Of a stretch of DNA of 53,194 bases, positions 39,359 through 47,701 are shown one piece after another. The stretch lies in assembly GCA_902591275.1 (NCBI GenBank), contig CACJAC010000006.1:1-53194 (forward strand). Direction: 5' to 3'. The position numbers and the translations under genes were made by a program. The notes beneath the pieces were generated by a model. It had not been told where the DNA came from. It was given only the letters and a program-made list of their open reading frames with translations, and searched no databases. Each line of letters starts with the position of its first letter. Position 1 is the stretch's first letter. Source of the DNA: an uncultured Prochlorococcus sp. GTDB taxonomy: Bacteria > Cyanobacteriota > Cyanobacteriia > PCC-6307 > Cyanobiaceae.

Positions 39359-39901
39359 ATGTCGGGATATGTTTACCTTATTAGAGTAGGAGACCTTTAT
39401 AGGATTGGGAAAACGGATAATCTTGAAAAGAAAATTAAAAAATTAAAGCCAGATGAATTATTAACATCAATTATGACTAAGGAGCCAGAAACTCTTGAAG
39501 CAAGATTACTAAGAAAATATAAGTCGCAAAGAGTTCCTGAAACTGGTTATTTAAAGCTTTCTAAAAGACAAATTAGAGAATGTAAAAAGCAATTTGAATT
39601 AAAGGGTAGCTTACCTCACACTTTAGATGCTGAAGTTTCTATAACTCTATTTGCATCTTTTTTATTGTTTTCATTAGGTTCTTTTATTTTTAATTATTTA
39701 AATTTTGGATTTTTAAGATCTATATCTTATTCTTTCGGAATGGCATCTCTACCAATGGTTATATTATTTATCACAGGTAGTTTTGGCGGATACTTTTCTG
39801 AAGATTTATCTCTTTTTTCATTGTTAACTAATCGAATAAAAGGTTTATTTATTGCAATTGCAATGCTTTCAATGGCTTACTTAATTTTTAATTTAGGTTA
39901 A
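39359..39901 (+). CDS. T5orf172/GIY-YIG-like domain protein with C-terminal membrane segments
   Basis: 180 residues. The N-terminal half (about 1-85) begins GYVYLIRVGDLYRIGKTDNL and goes on to LEARLLRKYKSQRVPETGYLKL, matching the T5orf172/MUG113 variant of the GIY-YIG nuclease fold: VYLI, the second RIGKT strand, and a late conserved Glu. The C-terminal half has about three membrane segments (ITLFASFLLFSLGSFIF, GMASLPMVILFITGSFGG, LFIAIAMLSMAYLIFNL). A membrane-tethered version of this domain is unusual. Whether it cuts DNA is unknown. Stop interlocks with the SDR gene (TTAA). Confidence 0.75.
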   Translation: MSGYVYLIRVGDLYRIGKTDNLEKKIKKLKPDELLTSIMTKEPETLEARLLRKYKSQRVPETGYLKLSKRQIRECKKQFELKGSLPHTLDAEVSITLFASFLLFSLGSFIFNYLNFGFLRSISYSFGMASLPMVILFITGSFGGYFSEDLSLFSLLTNRIKGLFIAIAMLSMAYLIFNLG

Positions 39902-40605
39902 ATTTCATAGTTACAATTTAAGGCGATTTCAAATGGAACTGATTGGGTAGGTAACTTAAGAATAGTTGAGCATATTTCAGCAATATCTTGAGGTTGTGTC
40001 ATGCTTGATTTGTCTAGAGAAGAGATATTTTGGGCCATTTTTGTATTAACCCAGCTTGGGCAAATTGCAGTAATTCTTATATTTTTATCCCAACCTTTAT
40101 TTTTCATAGTTTGGCATAATCCCATCAAAGCAAACTTTGAAGAAGAATAAGCGGCTAAATCACCTTTGGATCTTTTCCCACTCATTGAAACTAAAACAAT
40201 AATTCTTCCTCTTCCAGAGGTACATAAATGATCCCAAGAAAGCCTACATAAATACCAAATTGCCAAAAAATTTATATTTAATGTATTTAAAATATCTTCT
40301 TCATCACCATCTTTGTATAAGAAAGGAACTTTCGATAATACTCCAGAACAATTTATTACTGAATCAAATCCTCCAAATTCATCTAAGGTATTCTTTATCC
40401 AATTTTCGGCTGTAATTTTTTTTAAAGCATCATAGTGGTTGATTATAATTTTCCCTTCTGGCCATTTTTTTGGATCAATAGCGCTTCCTTTTAATGATTC
40501 TAAATCTCTTATGCCAACGCTAATTCTATTGCCTTCTTTTAATTCTTTATGTGCAATATTTAGTCCTATACCTCTACTGGCTCCACTTATTAATATGGTT
40601 CTCAT
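39898..40605 (-). CDS. short-chain dehydrogenase/reductase
   Basis: Classical SDR, 235 residues. NAD(P)-binding motif SGASRGIG near residue 7, the NCSG equivalent of NNAG (INCSGVL), catalytic Ser in VLVSMSG and the YSSSK catalytic pair. Length is normal. Substrate unknown. It is 7 bases downstream of the lycopene cyclase gene on the same strand, so co-transcription is likely; a carotenoid role is only positional inference. Confidence 0.88.
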   Translation of the reverse strand: MRTILISGASRGIGLNIAHKELKEGNRISVGIRDLESLKGSAIDPKKWPEGKIIINHYDALKKITAENWIKNTLDEFGGFDSVINCSGVLSKVPFLYKDGDEEDILNTLNINFLAIWYLCRLSWDHLCTSGRGRIIVLVSMSGKRSKGDLAAYSSSKFALMGLCQTMKNKGWDKNIRITAICPSWVNTKMAQNISSLDKSSMTQPQDIAEICSTILKLPTQSVPFEIALNCNYEI

Positions 40606-40612
40606 TTTTAAA

Positions 40613-41896
40613 CTATATGTTTGGAAATATTATCCTAAGTAACATTTTAAATTCTCTTCCATGCATAATCATAAGACCTTTCTTTACACTCCATGGAGCC
40701 TTTATAAACATTACGCACATAGCATATACAATCTCTTTTAAAGAAAGAGTATCAGTTAGAAACCCATACCATTGATTTTTAGGTAGTTGGAAAAAACTGC
40801 CAAAAAATTCTCTCAATAGTTTCTCATCAAACCTCATGAGTTTTTCTAATCCAAATTGGTAAAGTGATTTCTTCCTAATTAATTCTTTTGACCATAAAGT
40901 TTCCCAACCTTTTCTAGCAATATGATAGGTACTTAGATTTTTGTTTTTAATTGCTTCTGAGACTGCCTTTGCGACAAGTGGAGCTCTTCTTAAAACATTA
41001 CCAATTAAATATCCAGATGCAGGATGCACCATTGAAGCAGCACCACCATATCCAAGTATTTGTTGTTTGAAATCTGGGATTGGCATATTCATAGGAAGAA
41101 ATAAGCCAAGCTCTTCGTGCTGCATGCTTGTGATTGATATATTTCGATAAGAAAGCCTCTTCTCTAGTCTCTCTTTTAAATTTTCCATTGTTAGAGGATT
41201 TACCAAACCAAGAGATGTCTCTTCAAGAAAATATTTCCCATCCCCCATATCCATGGCATAAAGAAAAGTTGGAGGTTCTTTTTTTTGCTCATCGTTAAGA
41301 TGATCATTTCTATAGTCCATTAATACAAACTGCCCTTTCTTAAGTGGAGGTTTACTAAAATTACCTACTATCCCATAACAAGTTTGGACTGCCAAAGGAC
41401 CACAGGATTTTAATTTAAGAAAAACAGGATCATACCCTGTTGCATCTACTACTAATCTTGCAGAGTAAGTTTTGCCATCTTTTGTAGTTACTATACTTTT
41501 GTATTTTTCAAAATGTATTTTGTTTGCAAAGCCTTGATGCCATTTAATAAAAGACTTATTACATTCTTTAAACCAATAATTGTGTAGTTTCTTCTTATCA
41601 AATAGTCCATAATCTAGTGAATGTTCCGTGGCTTTATTCTCGTCGTCCTGCTCTTCTAAAGCGCCATGCCCAAAAAAACTTACAGTATTTTTCCATCTAT
41701 ATTCAAGTAAATCCTGAAGCCCGAGTTGATCAACTTCTTTCCCCCAAATGCCATATGTATTTGGCCAAGGTTCATCTGGTCCATTTGGAGAAAGCACTTC
41801 AACATCTAATTTTTCCTTCCCTAAAGCTGAGGCAATAGCCATACCCGCAGGCCCTGCACCCAAAACAAGAACATCTGGCATATTTTCTTTTGACAT
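40613..41896 (-). CDS. crtL-e: lycopene cyclase, epsilon type
   Basis: FAD/NAD-dependent enzyme closing the ends of lycopene. The 427-residue protein has the N-terminal dinucleotide motif VLVLGAGPAGMAIASALG (10-27), WPNTYGIW (conserved in CrtL), VVDATGYDP and GYGGAASMVHPASGYLIGNVLRRAP. Prochlorococcus has two CrtL-type cyclases. The gene a few genes downstream of pcb is the epsilon cyclase in the well-studied MED4, where it was reported to form both epsilon and beta ends. I base the epsilon call on this context; sequence alone cannot prove ring specificity. Product lineage is alpha-carotene. Confidence 0.8.
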   Translation of the reverse strand: MSKENMPDVLVLGAGPAGMAIASALGKEKLDVEVLSPNGPDEPWPNTYGIWGKEVDQLGLQDLLEYRWKNTVSFFGHGALEEQDDENKATEHSLDYGLFDKKKLHNYWFKECNKSFIKWHQGFANKIHFEKYKSIVTTKDGKTYSARLVVDATGYDPVFLKLKSCGPLAVQTCYGIVGNFSKPPLKKGQFVLMDYRNDHLNDEQKKEPPTFLYAMDMGDGKYFLEETSLGLVNPLTMENLKERLEKRLSYRNISITSMQHEELGLFLPMNMPIPDFKQQILGYGGAASMVHPASGYLIGNVLRRAPLVAKAVSEAIKNKNLSTYHIARKGWETLWSKELIRKKSLYQFGLEKLMRFDEKLLREFFGSFFQLPKNQWYGFLTDTLSLKEIVYAMCVMFIKAPWSVKKGLMIMHGREFKMLLRIIFPNI

Positions 41897-42120
41897 TAAA
41901 TATAAATCTTATGATTAAAGAAATTTATGGAACAAATTATTGCTTCTGAACCCAGGATTATATTTTTCATCCAATGCTTATAATGAGAGTAGATTAATAA
42001 TAATCAAATTACTCAAATACTAGCGACTAAGTTTTCAGTGTTTTAACAATAATTTATAAGATTACAAAATAAAAAAAACTTTATTTATTTTTTTATCATA
42101 AAAAAAATATAGGAATTTAA

Positions 42121-43122
42121 ATGATTAAAAATAAAAATATTTTAATTACTGGAGGTAATTCAGGAATAGGGTTTTTTGCCATTATTAATTTACTTAAGAC
42201 GAAAAATATTTTATATGTTGTAATAAAAAACAAATTTAGAAAGAATGAATTTCTCAGAAAAATCGAGAAACATTTTGATAAAAATTACCTTAGTAAATTT
42301 TTAATTATTATTGAAAATTGTGATCTTTCAGATCTAGAGAATATTAAAAAAATTAAAGATTACTTTATTATTAAAAAGATTTTTTTAGATGTGCTTGTTT
42401 TAAATGCAGGATTACAATATACAGGCTCTTTTTACCCTAAAGTATCAAGACAAGGCATAGAACTAACTTTTGCAGTAAATCATCTTGCACATTTTTACTT
42501 GGTAAATGTCCTAAAAGATTTTATTAGAGATAAAGAAGAATCTAGAATCATTATTACATCATCAGATGTACACGACCCCAAAAGTTCAGGTGGCAATATA
42601 GGAAAGAAAGCGGGACTTAATAACTTAGTTAATTTGAGAAAAAAAATAACTGGGCAATTTATAAATTTTAATGCTGATGAAGCTTATAAAAATAGTAAGT
42701 TGTGTAATATTTTGTTTGCTAAAGAACTTGAAAAAAAATTAAAAACTTCCTCGAGTAAAATTTCTGTAATTACTTGGGCTCCTGGTCTAGTAATACCAAA
42801 TGATGATCTTGGTTTTTTTAGATACAGTAAGCGTTTTAATCTCTTTGGATATTTAATTTTTTCTAAAGCTGCAAAAAATATTTTAGGAATTTCTGAAAGT
42901 ATAGAAAATGCTGGTAGGATACTTTCTGAAATTGTGTTTGATTCAAATTTAAATAATATTGGTTACGTTCATTTAAGTAATAAACTTATATCTTTTAAAA
43001 AACATAAATTGGTTGAAAGTAATGTTAGTGATGAGGCAAATAATTCTGAGTTGGCTTCAAAACTCTGGATTTTAAGTGAAGAGATTTGTAGATCATTTGG
43101 TTTTGTTACTTTCAATATTTAA
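42121..43122 (+). CDS. short-chain dehydrogenase related to light-dependent protochlorophyllide reductase
   Basis: 333-residue SDR. NAD(P) motif TGGNSGIG (10-17), LVLNAG (92-97), NHLAHFYLVNVL, and catalytic Tyr189/Lys193 in AYKNSKLCN. Beyond the SDR core, DVHDPKSSGGNIGKKAGLNNL, the AYKNSKLCN helix and the final ELASKLWILSEEI closely follow the layout of light-dependent protochlorophyllide oxidoreductase (POR). The POR-specific cysteine region cannot be confirmed by eye. Very Lys/Asn-rich codon use; an AT-rich 224-base gap precedes it. Its end overlaps mscS-like gene by 30 bases. Confidence 0.78.
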   Translation: MIKNKNILITGGNSGIGFFAIINLLKTKNILYVVIKNKFRKNEFLRKIEKHFDKNYLSKFLIIIENCDLSDLENIKKIKDYFIIKKIFLDVLVLNAGLQYTGSFYPKVSRQGIELTFAVNHLAHFYLVNVLKDFIRDKEESRIIITSSDVHDPKSSGGNIGKKAGLNNLVNLRKKITGQFINFNADEAYKNSKLCNILFAKELEKKLKTSSSKISVITWAPGLVIPNDDLGFFRYSKRFNLFGYLIFSKAAKNILGISESIENAGRILSEIVFDSNLNNIGYVHLSNKLISFKKHKLVESNVSDEANNSELASKLWILSEEICRSFGFVTFNI

Positions 43123-44124
43123 GGTTTGTGTTGGGAATGCAAATTCTATATTATTAACCGCAAATTCCTCAATAATTCTTAAATTTATGGATTGTTGAGC
43201 TTCCATTGCAGCGAGATAATTATTTGTTGGGATGTAATAAACAAGTTCGAAATTAAGACTGAAGTCACCAAAATCTGTAAAATGGCATCTATCAAAAGAA
43301 GCATCTTTTGTCTCTTCAACTATTTTTTTAATTATTATTGGAATCAATTTCATAAGTTTTGGAGAAGTTTCATAAACAACTCCCAATTTATGTACTAACC
43401 TCCTTTTTTCCATTTGTGCGTAATTTGAAATTATTCCATTTGTTAGGGCGCTGTTGCTCATTACTATTACTTCTCCATTAATACTTCTTATCCTTGAGGA
43501 TCGTACTCCCACTCTCTCAACCATTCCGAGGACTCCATCAGATTTTATAAACTCACCTTTTTGAAAAGGTTTATCAAGCAAAATTGTTATATATTCAAAA
43601 AATTCCTGAACTGGATCTTTCAAAGCTAATCCTGCTCCAATTCCTCCTGCACTTAGTAAAGCCCAAATAGCAGTCATTTGAACACCTATATTTTGTAAGA
43701 AAAATATTGAGCCAATAGTCCATGTTAATGCTTTTATCAATGGAGTTAGTGAAGATACCATTGAACTAATTGAGGAATCATTAATTTTCGAGGTCGAGTC
43801 TGTTAAAGATCTTATTAAAACTTTGTTGAGAGCTTTTATGATGATTATTAATATAAATAATTTCAGAATATTCAATAAGACAGATATGAAAGTTATTTCA
43901 TCAGCAAAAAAATAGTCAATTGAAAAATAAAAAGAGAGGAGGAAACCTATAGGTTTTATAATTCCAGAGATCACCTCAAAAATAAAATCATCGAAATTTG
44001 TCTTTGTTCTTTTGGAAATTTTTTTAAAAAATATTTTTGAAAGTTTAGAAATTATTATCGATAATAAAGTTCCAATAAAAAAAATAGATATTGCCAGAAG
44101 GAAGTTTTCAGTAACTAATTTCAT
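43093..44124 (-). CDS. MscS-family mechanosensitive channel
   Basis: Small-conductance mechanosensitive channel family, protecting cells from osmotic downshock. The 343-residue protein has about four N-terminal membrane segments (first 155 residues), then the pore-like GGIGAGLALKDPVQEFFEYI and the beta-domain phrases LDKPFQKGEFIKSDGVLGMVERVGVRSSRIRS (read in parts). The C-terminal alpha/beta vestibule is present. It overlaps the convergent SDR gene by 30 bases at the 3' end, both frames intact. Confidence 0.9.
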   Translation of the reverse strand: MKLVTENFLLAISIFFIGTLLSIIISKLSKIFFKKISKRTKTNFDDFIFEVISGIIKPIGFLLSFYFSIDYFFADEITFISVLLNILKLFILIIIIKALNKVLIRSLTDSTSKINDSSISSMVSSLTPLIKALTWTIGSIFFLQNIGVQMTAIWALLSAGGIGAGLALKDPVQEFFEYITILLDKPFQKGEFIKSDGVLGMVERVGVRSSRIRSINGEVIVMSNSALTNGIISNYAQMEKRRLVHKLGVVYETSPKLMKLIPIIIKKIVEETKDASFDRCHFTDFGDFSLNFELVYYIPTNNYLAAMEAQQSINLRIIEEFAVNNIEFAFPTQTLNIESNKTK

Positions 44125-44201
44125 ATTAAAATAAACCTAAAAATTTATCTCTAATAAAATTTTAAATTATCTCTAAACAACAAACCAGTCTTTATTTTTC
44201 T

Positions 44202-44771
44202 TTAACTAATTATTATATTTCTAACTTCTTTGAATTCTTTTCTATCCGCAGTTTTGCATAATTCAAAAATTATTGATTCAGTGGTTGTTAAGATCGCACC
44301 ACCATTAGTCATTCTTTGTAATGCTATTTCATGATCTACCCTATTTCGACTTCCCATGGCATCTGATATGAGAATAACTTCAAATCCTTTTTGTAAACAA
44401 TCTAAGACTGTTTGTTGAATACAAATATGCGTTTCTATCCCACAAACTATTAAATTAGTAATTTTCCTATCTTTAAGTTCTTTTAAAAATTCTTCTAATT
44501 TAGCTAGGCTGAATTCCATTTTTTCAAACTTTCTAAATCCTGCTATGGGGGATAATTCAGGTATCGTTGCCCCCAATTTAATTGGGTTTTGTTCAGATAT
44601 AAATATGTTTTCTTCTAAAATTTGGTAAGCATTTATTAGCTTTTTGATGTTTTTGATTATTGAATCCTTATTAAAAATTGGTCTTATTATTTTTTCCTGA
44701 ATATCAATAATTAGCAAGGCGTTTACTTTCGATGATAATTTATCTGAAGAGATTTCTTGATCATTCATCAT
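44202..44771 (-). CDS. isochorismatase-like cysteine hydrolase
   Basis: 189-residue hydrolase of the isochorismatase superfamily. The catalytic triad can be placed as Asp23 (LLIIDIQEKI), Lys84 (FEKMEFS) and Cys117 (GIETHICIQQT), with the cis-peptide region just before the Cys. The core is of the nicotinamidase/isochorismatase type; no isochorismate-specific partner domain is present. It cannot be named more closely. It lies 77 bases from the mscS-like start. Confidence 0.88.
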   Translation of the reverse strand: MMNDQEISSDKLSSKVNALLIIDIQEKIIRPIFNKDSIIKNIKKLINAYQILEENIFISEQNPIKLGATIPELSPIAGFRKFEKMEFSLAKLEEFLKELKDRKITNLIVCGIETHICIQQTVLDCLQKGFEVILISDAMGSRNRVDHEIALQRMTNGGAILTTTESIIFELCKTADRKEFKEVRNIIIS

Positions 44772-44845
44772 TTAAATATAAAGATACATTTAACATAATA
44801 TTTTGAAGAACTTTAGTAAACATTTTAAATCAATTAAGTTGTTTT

Positions 44846-44860
44846 ACTCTCATCAAGAGT
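44846..44860. promoter_or_regulatory. inverted repeat before the Fur-family gene
   Basis: ACTCT-CATCA-AGAGT forms a perfect 5-base inverted repeat with a 5-base spacer, 28 bases before the fur-type start. A -10-like TATTAT (44861-44866) is adjacent, with TTGTTT (44839-44844) 16 bases before it, so the repeat would sit inside the spacer of a promoter. This is where an autoregulatory operator would lie. It does not match a standard Fur or Zur box. Confidence 0.35.
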
Positions 44861-44888
44861 TATTATTGAGAATAGACATAGGCTGATT

Positions 44889-45341
44889 TTGTCATTATCC
44901 TCGCAATACAATGTCATTACATCTCCTTTTGGTGATGGTTTACATAAAGATGGGAAGAGGTTAACTCCTCAGAGACTTAAGGTTCTTAATTTATTTGAAA
45001 ATATTGGATCTGGAAAGCATCTTAGTGCTGAAGAGGTTCATGAAAAGTTAGTTAAAACAAGCTCCAAAGTTTCACTAGCAACAATTTATAGAACTTTAAG
45101 ACTTTTAGTACAAATGGGTTTGCTTCATGAATTAGAACTCAGTGAGGGTGGACACAGATATGAATTGCTTAGTAACGACACACCGGACCATCATCATTTG
45201 ATTTGTATTAGGTGTGGAAGAACAGAAGAATTCGAAAATGACGAGGTTTTAGAAGCAGGCAAAGTTGCTGCAAAAGTTAATGGTTTTAAACTAATTGAAT
45301 CGTCTTTAAATGTAAGAGCTATTTGTCCTAATTGCATTTAG
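44889..45341 (+). CDS. Fur-family transcriptional regulator
   Basis: 150-residue metal-responsive DNA-binding protein. An N-terminal winged helix (RLTPQRLKVLNLFE...SLATIYRTLRLL, about 24-73) precedes the metal-binding half with HHHLICIRC (CxxC at 106-109) and CPNC (146-149), the structural zinc site. Start TTG 44889; no ATG lies in frame upstream. Sequence does not tell Fur, Zur and PerR apart: HHHLICIRCG with a Glu-rich following stretch is common to all. No target operon is next to it; the mnt cluster is 33 kb away. Confidence 0.9.
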   Translation: MSLSSQYNVITSPFGDGLHKDGKRLTPQRLKVLNLFENIGSGKHLSAEEVHEKLVKTSSKVSLATIYRTLRLLVQMGLLHELELSEGGHRYELLSNDTPDHHHLICIRCGRTEEFENDEVLEAGKVAAKVNGFKLIESSLNVRAICPNCI

Positions 45342-45347
45342 CAGGTT

Positions 45348-46280
45348 TTAACTTAAAGTCCCTCCACAACTTGAACCTGCACCTGCAGTGCAAGCAAAAC
45401 AATGTTCTTTTACAGCTACCCCGTAGTCAAAAGTAAATGATTCATCCAATAGATCAAAAAGTGTCTTTGGTCCTTTATTCTCTCGGAAATTTATCTGTTG
45501 GTTAAAGTCACAATCATAAATTTCTCCTAGCCAATTTACGCTAATTGTCTTTTTACACATAAGATTTTCTAAATTTTTTTTATTAAAATTTTCTTTTAGT
45601 AATTTGTAATAAGTATTTAGTTTCCCTTCTCTTCTAAGAGATTCTTCATATCTATTTATTGGCATATTAGTTATTGTGTATAAATTATTAAAAAAGATAT
45701 TATATTTTTCGTATAGTATTTTTTTATAATCCTTCTCCAAGATTTCCTGTGAAGGAGGAAGAATTGGGCTTACAGGATTGTAAACAAGGTTTAACTGTAA
45801 TCCATTTTCTTTCTTTCCATATCCTAAATCATTAAGAATTTTTATGGCATTAATACTTTTTTCAAAAACCCCAAAACCCCTTTGAAAATCAACGTTATTT
45901 TTTTCATAACACGGCAGCGAAGCAGTAACTATGACTTTATTTTTTGCAAGAAACTGAGGAAGATCTTCATAACCTTCTTCAAAGAAAATTGTCAAATTGC
46001 ACCTATCAATAATATCAACTTGTTTTGTGCTCAAACTGTTTATTAGCTTTTTAAATTCTGGGTGAAGCTCTGGCGCGCCACCTGTAATATCTAAAGTCTT
46101 GATTTTGTATTTTTCAATTATCTTTGGAATAAGAGATATCATTTCACTGGACATCTTTTCAGTCCTTAGAGGACTCGAATTGACATGACAATGCTTACAA
46201 GCCTGATTGCATTTATAACCTATGTTAATTTGCAATGTTTCTATAGGTTCTTTATATATTGAGGGGAATTTTTCTTTCAT
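45348..46280 (-). CDS. arsS: ArsS-like radical SAM protein
   Basis: 310-residue radical SAM enzyme. The iron-sulfur motif is CNQACKHC (Cys24, Cys28, Cys31), followed by LDITGGAPELHP and the C-terminal SPASM-like tail HCFACTAGAGSSCGG. The CTAGAGSSC signature is characteristic of ArsS, the arsenosugar biosynthesis radical SAM protein that some bacteria encode as a selenoprotein; here every position is Cys, with no in-frame TGA. The usual partner ArsM (arsenite methyltransferase) is not in this window. Arsenic role is known for homologues, inferred here. Confidence 0.85.
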   Translation of the reverse strand: MKEKFPSIYKEPIETLQINIGYKCNQACKHCHVNSSPLRTEKMSSEMISLIPKIIEKYKIKTLDITGGAPELHPEFKKLINSLSTKQVDIIDRCNLTIFFEEGYEDLPQFLAKNKVIVTASLPCYEKNNVDFQRGFGVFEKSINAIKILNDLGYGKKENGLQLNLVYNPVSPILPPSQEILEKDYKKILYEKYNIFFNNLYTITNMPINRYEESLRREGKLNTYYKLLKENFNKKNLENLMCKKTISVNWLGEIYDCDFNQQINFRENKGPKTLFDLLDESFTFDYGVAVKEHCFACTAGAGSSCGGTLS

Positions 46281-46320
46281 GAATCTATTATTTATAAATT
46301 GTCATTCGAAAATTAAAAAG

Positions 46321-47541
46321 TCAACTATTTTTTCTGAAGTTTGATCTCTTACTAGCAAGTTCAATAAACCAACTTATGTATTCTTTGGGACCATTTTTAA
46401 AAACCATATCAAACTTTAAGTTGTCATGAACATCACTGATCCCTATAAAACCAGTGTTTTTTGTAGAAGGTCTTTCAACTTCACCAGAACTACTATCTAC
46501 AAAAATTATTTTATTCTTAATCCCAAATTCATGACCTAATATTTGTATTAATTCTAGAAAAGACCTGTCACTGCCTCCTCTTGAATAACTTTTTTCACCA
46601 TTATTTTTTTTTGACGTGACTGTGTCACCAACTCCTACAATCAAAGGCATATCTTCTTTTTGAATAGTTCTTTTGCATAAATCAATTTTTTCCGTAATAG
46701 AATTCGGAGAGTTTTTAAAATTAAAATTTCTTCCAAAAGGAGCTTTGCCAGTTTTATACGCAATAAATTTATTTAAAAGAAATAAAACTCCAGAATCTTT
46801 AACTGCTCCTTTAATAAGTAATTGTATGTCTGTTGATCCGATATCATCTTGAGAAGAAAGTTTAATTGTTTCTCTACCATTTTTATTACCCAAATTTGGT
46901 GAAATATGAAGGAAAAATGAGTTTTTGAGGTCTTCGGATTCAGCTTTTAAAATGATTTCATTCATCATTTTTTCAAAACTAATTTGAATAAGCTTTCTTT
47001 TCTCAGAATCTTCATGAACTAAATCAAATAGACTATTGAAATTAATCGTTGGTGAGAAGCGTGTTTCACATATTGATTTTACTGCGTGAAAATTGATATC
47101 CTCTTGGCTAAGTTCAGGAAAAATATTCTTAACTATATAATTAAATTTTGGTCTTATTAAACTAGGTACTTTAGATAAAAACCTTAGTTCTTTTTCTGAG
47201 ACTCCTTCAAAACTTATTTCACCATTACTGTCTTGATACTCTACTCCACAGGCAGCTAAACCTCTTAAATATAGTTCTTTGTTTTTAGGCTCAGTAGTGC
47301 TCCTTAAACTCCTCTCTATTATTCTGTTAACTCCTCTTGGACCTTCATGTTCCCCGCAAGTTAATACAAAGAATTCCTCCGCAAATTCTTTTACTGCATA
47401 GATATATTTTGATTCTAATTCTCTAGTCATAGGATCTTTAACTAAAGGGATACAGACTCCGTCAATGTCTTGAATAAATAAGATATTTTTAGAAGAAATT
47501 AATTGTTTTTGTTCATTTAAATTACTTGCCATATATTCCAT
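46321..47541 (-). CDS. stpA: StpA-like glucosylglycerol-phosphate phosphatase
   Basis: HAD-type phosphatase related to Synechocystis StpA, which dephosphorylates glucosylglycerol-phosphate to the compatible solute glucosylglycerol. The motif QDIDGVCIPLVKDP (nucleophile Asp in DxDG) and FFVLTCGEHEGPRGVNRI fit the family, as does the GVGDTVTSKK late motif. I use ATG 47541; an in-frame GTG at 47571 and an ATG at 47532 are alternatives. Prochlorococcus mainly uses glucosylglycerate, so the true substrate may differ. Divergent from a GpsA-like dehydrogenase gene. Confidence 0.78.
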   Translation of the reverse strand: MEYMASNLNEQKQLISSKNILFIQDIDGVCIPLVKDPMTRELESKYIYAVKEFAEEFFVLTCGEHEGPRGVNRIIERSLRSTTEPKNKELYLRGLAACGVEYQDSNGEISFEGVSEKELRFLSKVPSLIRPKFNYIVKNIFPELSQEDINFHAVKSICETRFSPTINFNSLFDLVHEDSEKRKLIQISFEKMMNEIILKAESEDLKNSFFLHISPNLGNKNGRETIKLSSQDDIGSTDIQLLIKGAVKDSGVLFLLNKFIAYKTGKAPFGRNFNFKNSPNSITEKIDLCKRTIQKEDMPLIVGVGDTVTSKKNNGEKSYSRGGSDRSFLELIQILGHEFGIKNKIIFVDSSSGEVERPSTKNTGFIGISDVHDNLKFDMVFKNGPKEYISWFIELASKRSNFRKNS

Positions 47542-47701
47542 ATTTATAATTATTTTTCTTTGAATGACCACTTTCTCAGAAATTATAAATTAAAAAACTC
47601 AATATTTTCAATAAATAATTTGCTATGGTCAGAAATTGCTTTAATGTAGAAAAATGTTGGTATGGGTAAGAAATTAAAAAAATTATCAAGAGTTTCCAAA
47701 A

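Noticed and set aside
41897..42120. Possible tRNA or small RNA in the AT-rich gap before the POR-like SDR
   Set aside because: No cloverleaf, GTTCAA-type T-loop or stable hairpin; only A/T-rich sequence with a TATAAT-like TTATAATG on the plus strand.
47542..47571. GTG start at 47571 for stpA
   Set aside because: ATG codons at 47541 and 47532 give the family-like spacing before the DxDG motif; the GTG only adds ten residues without support.
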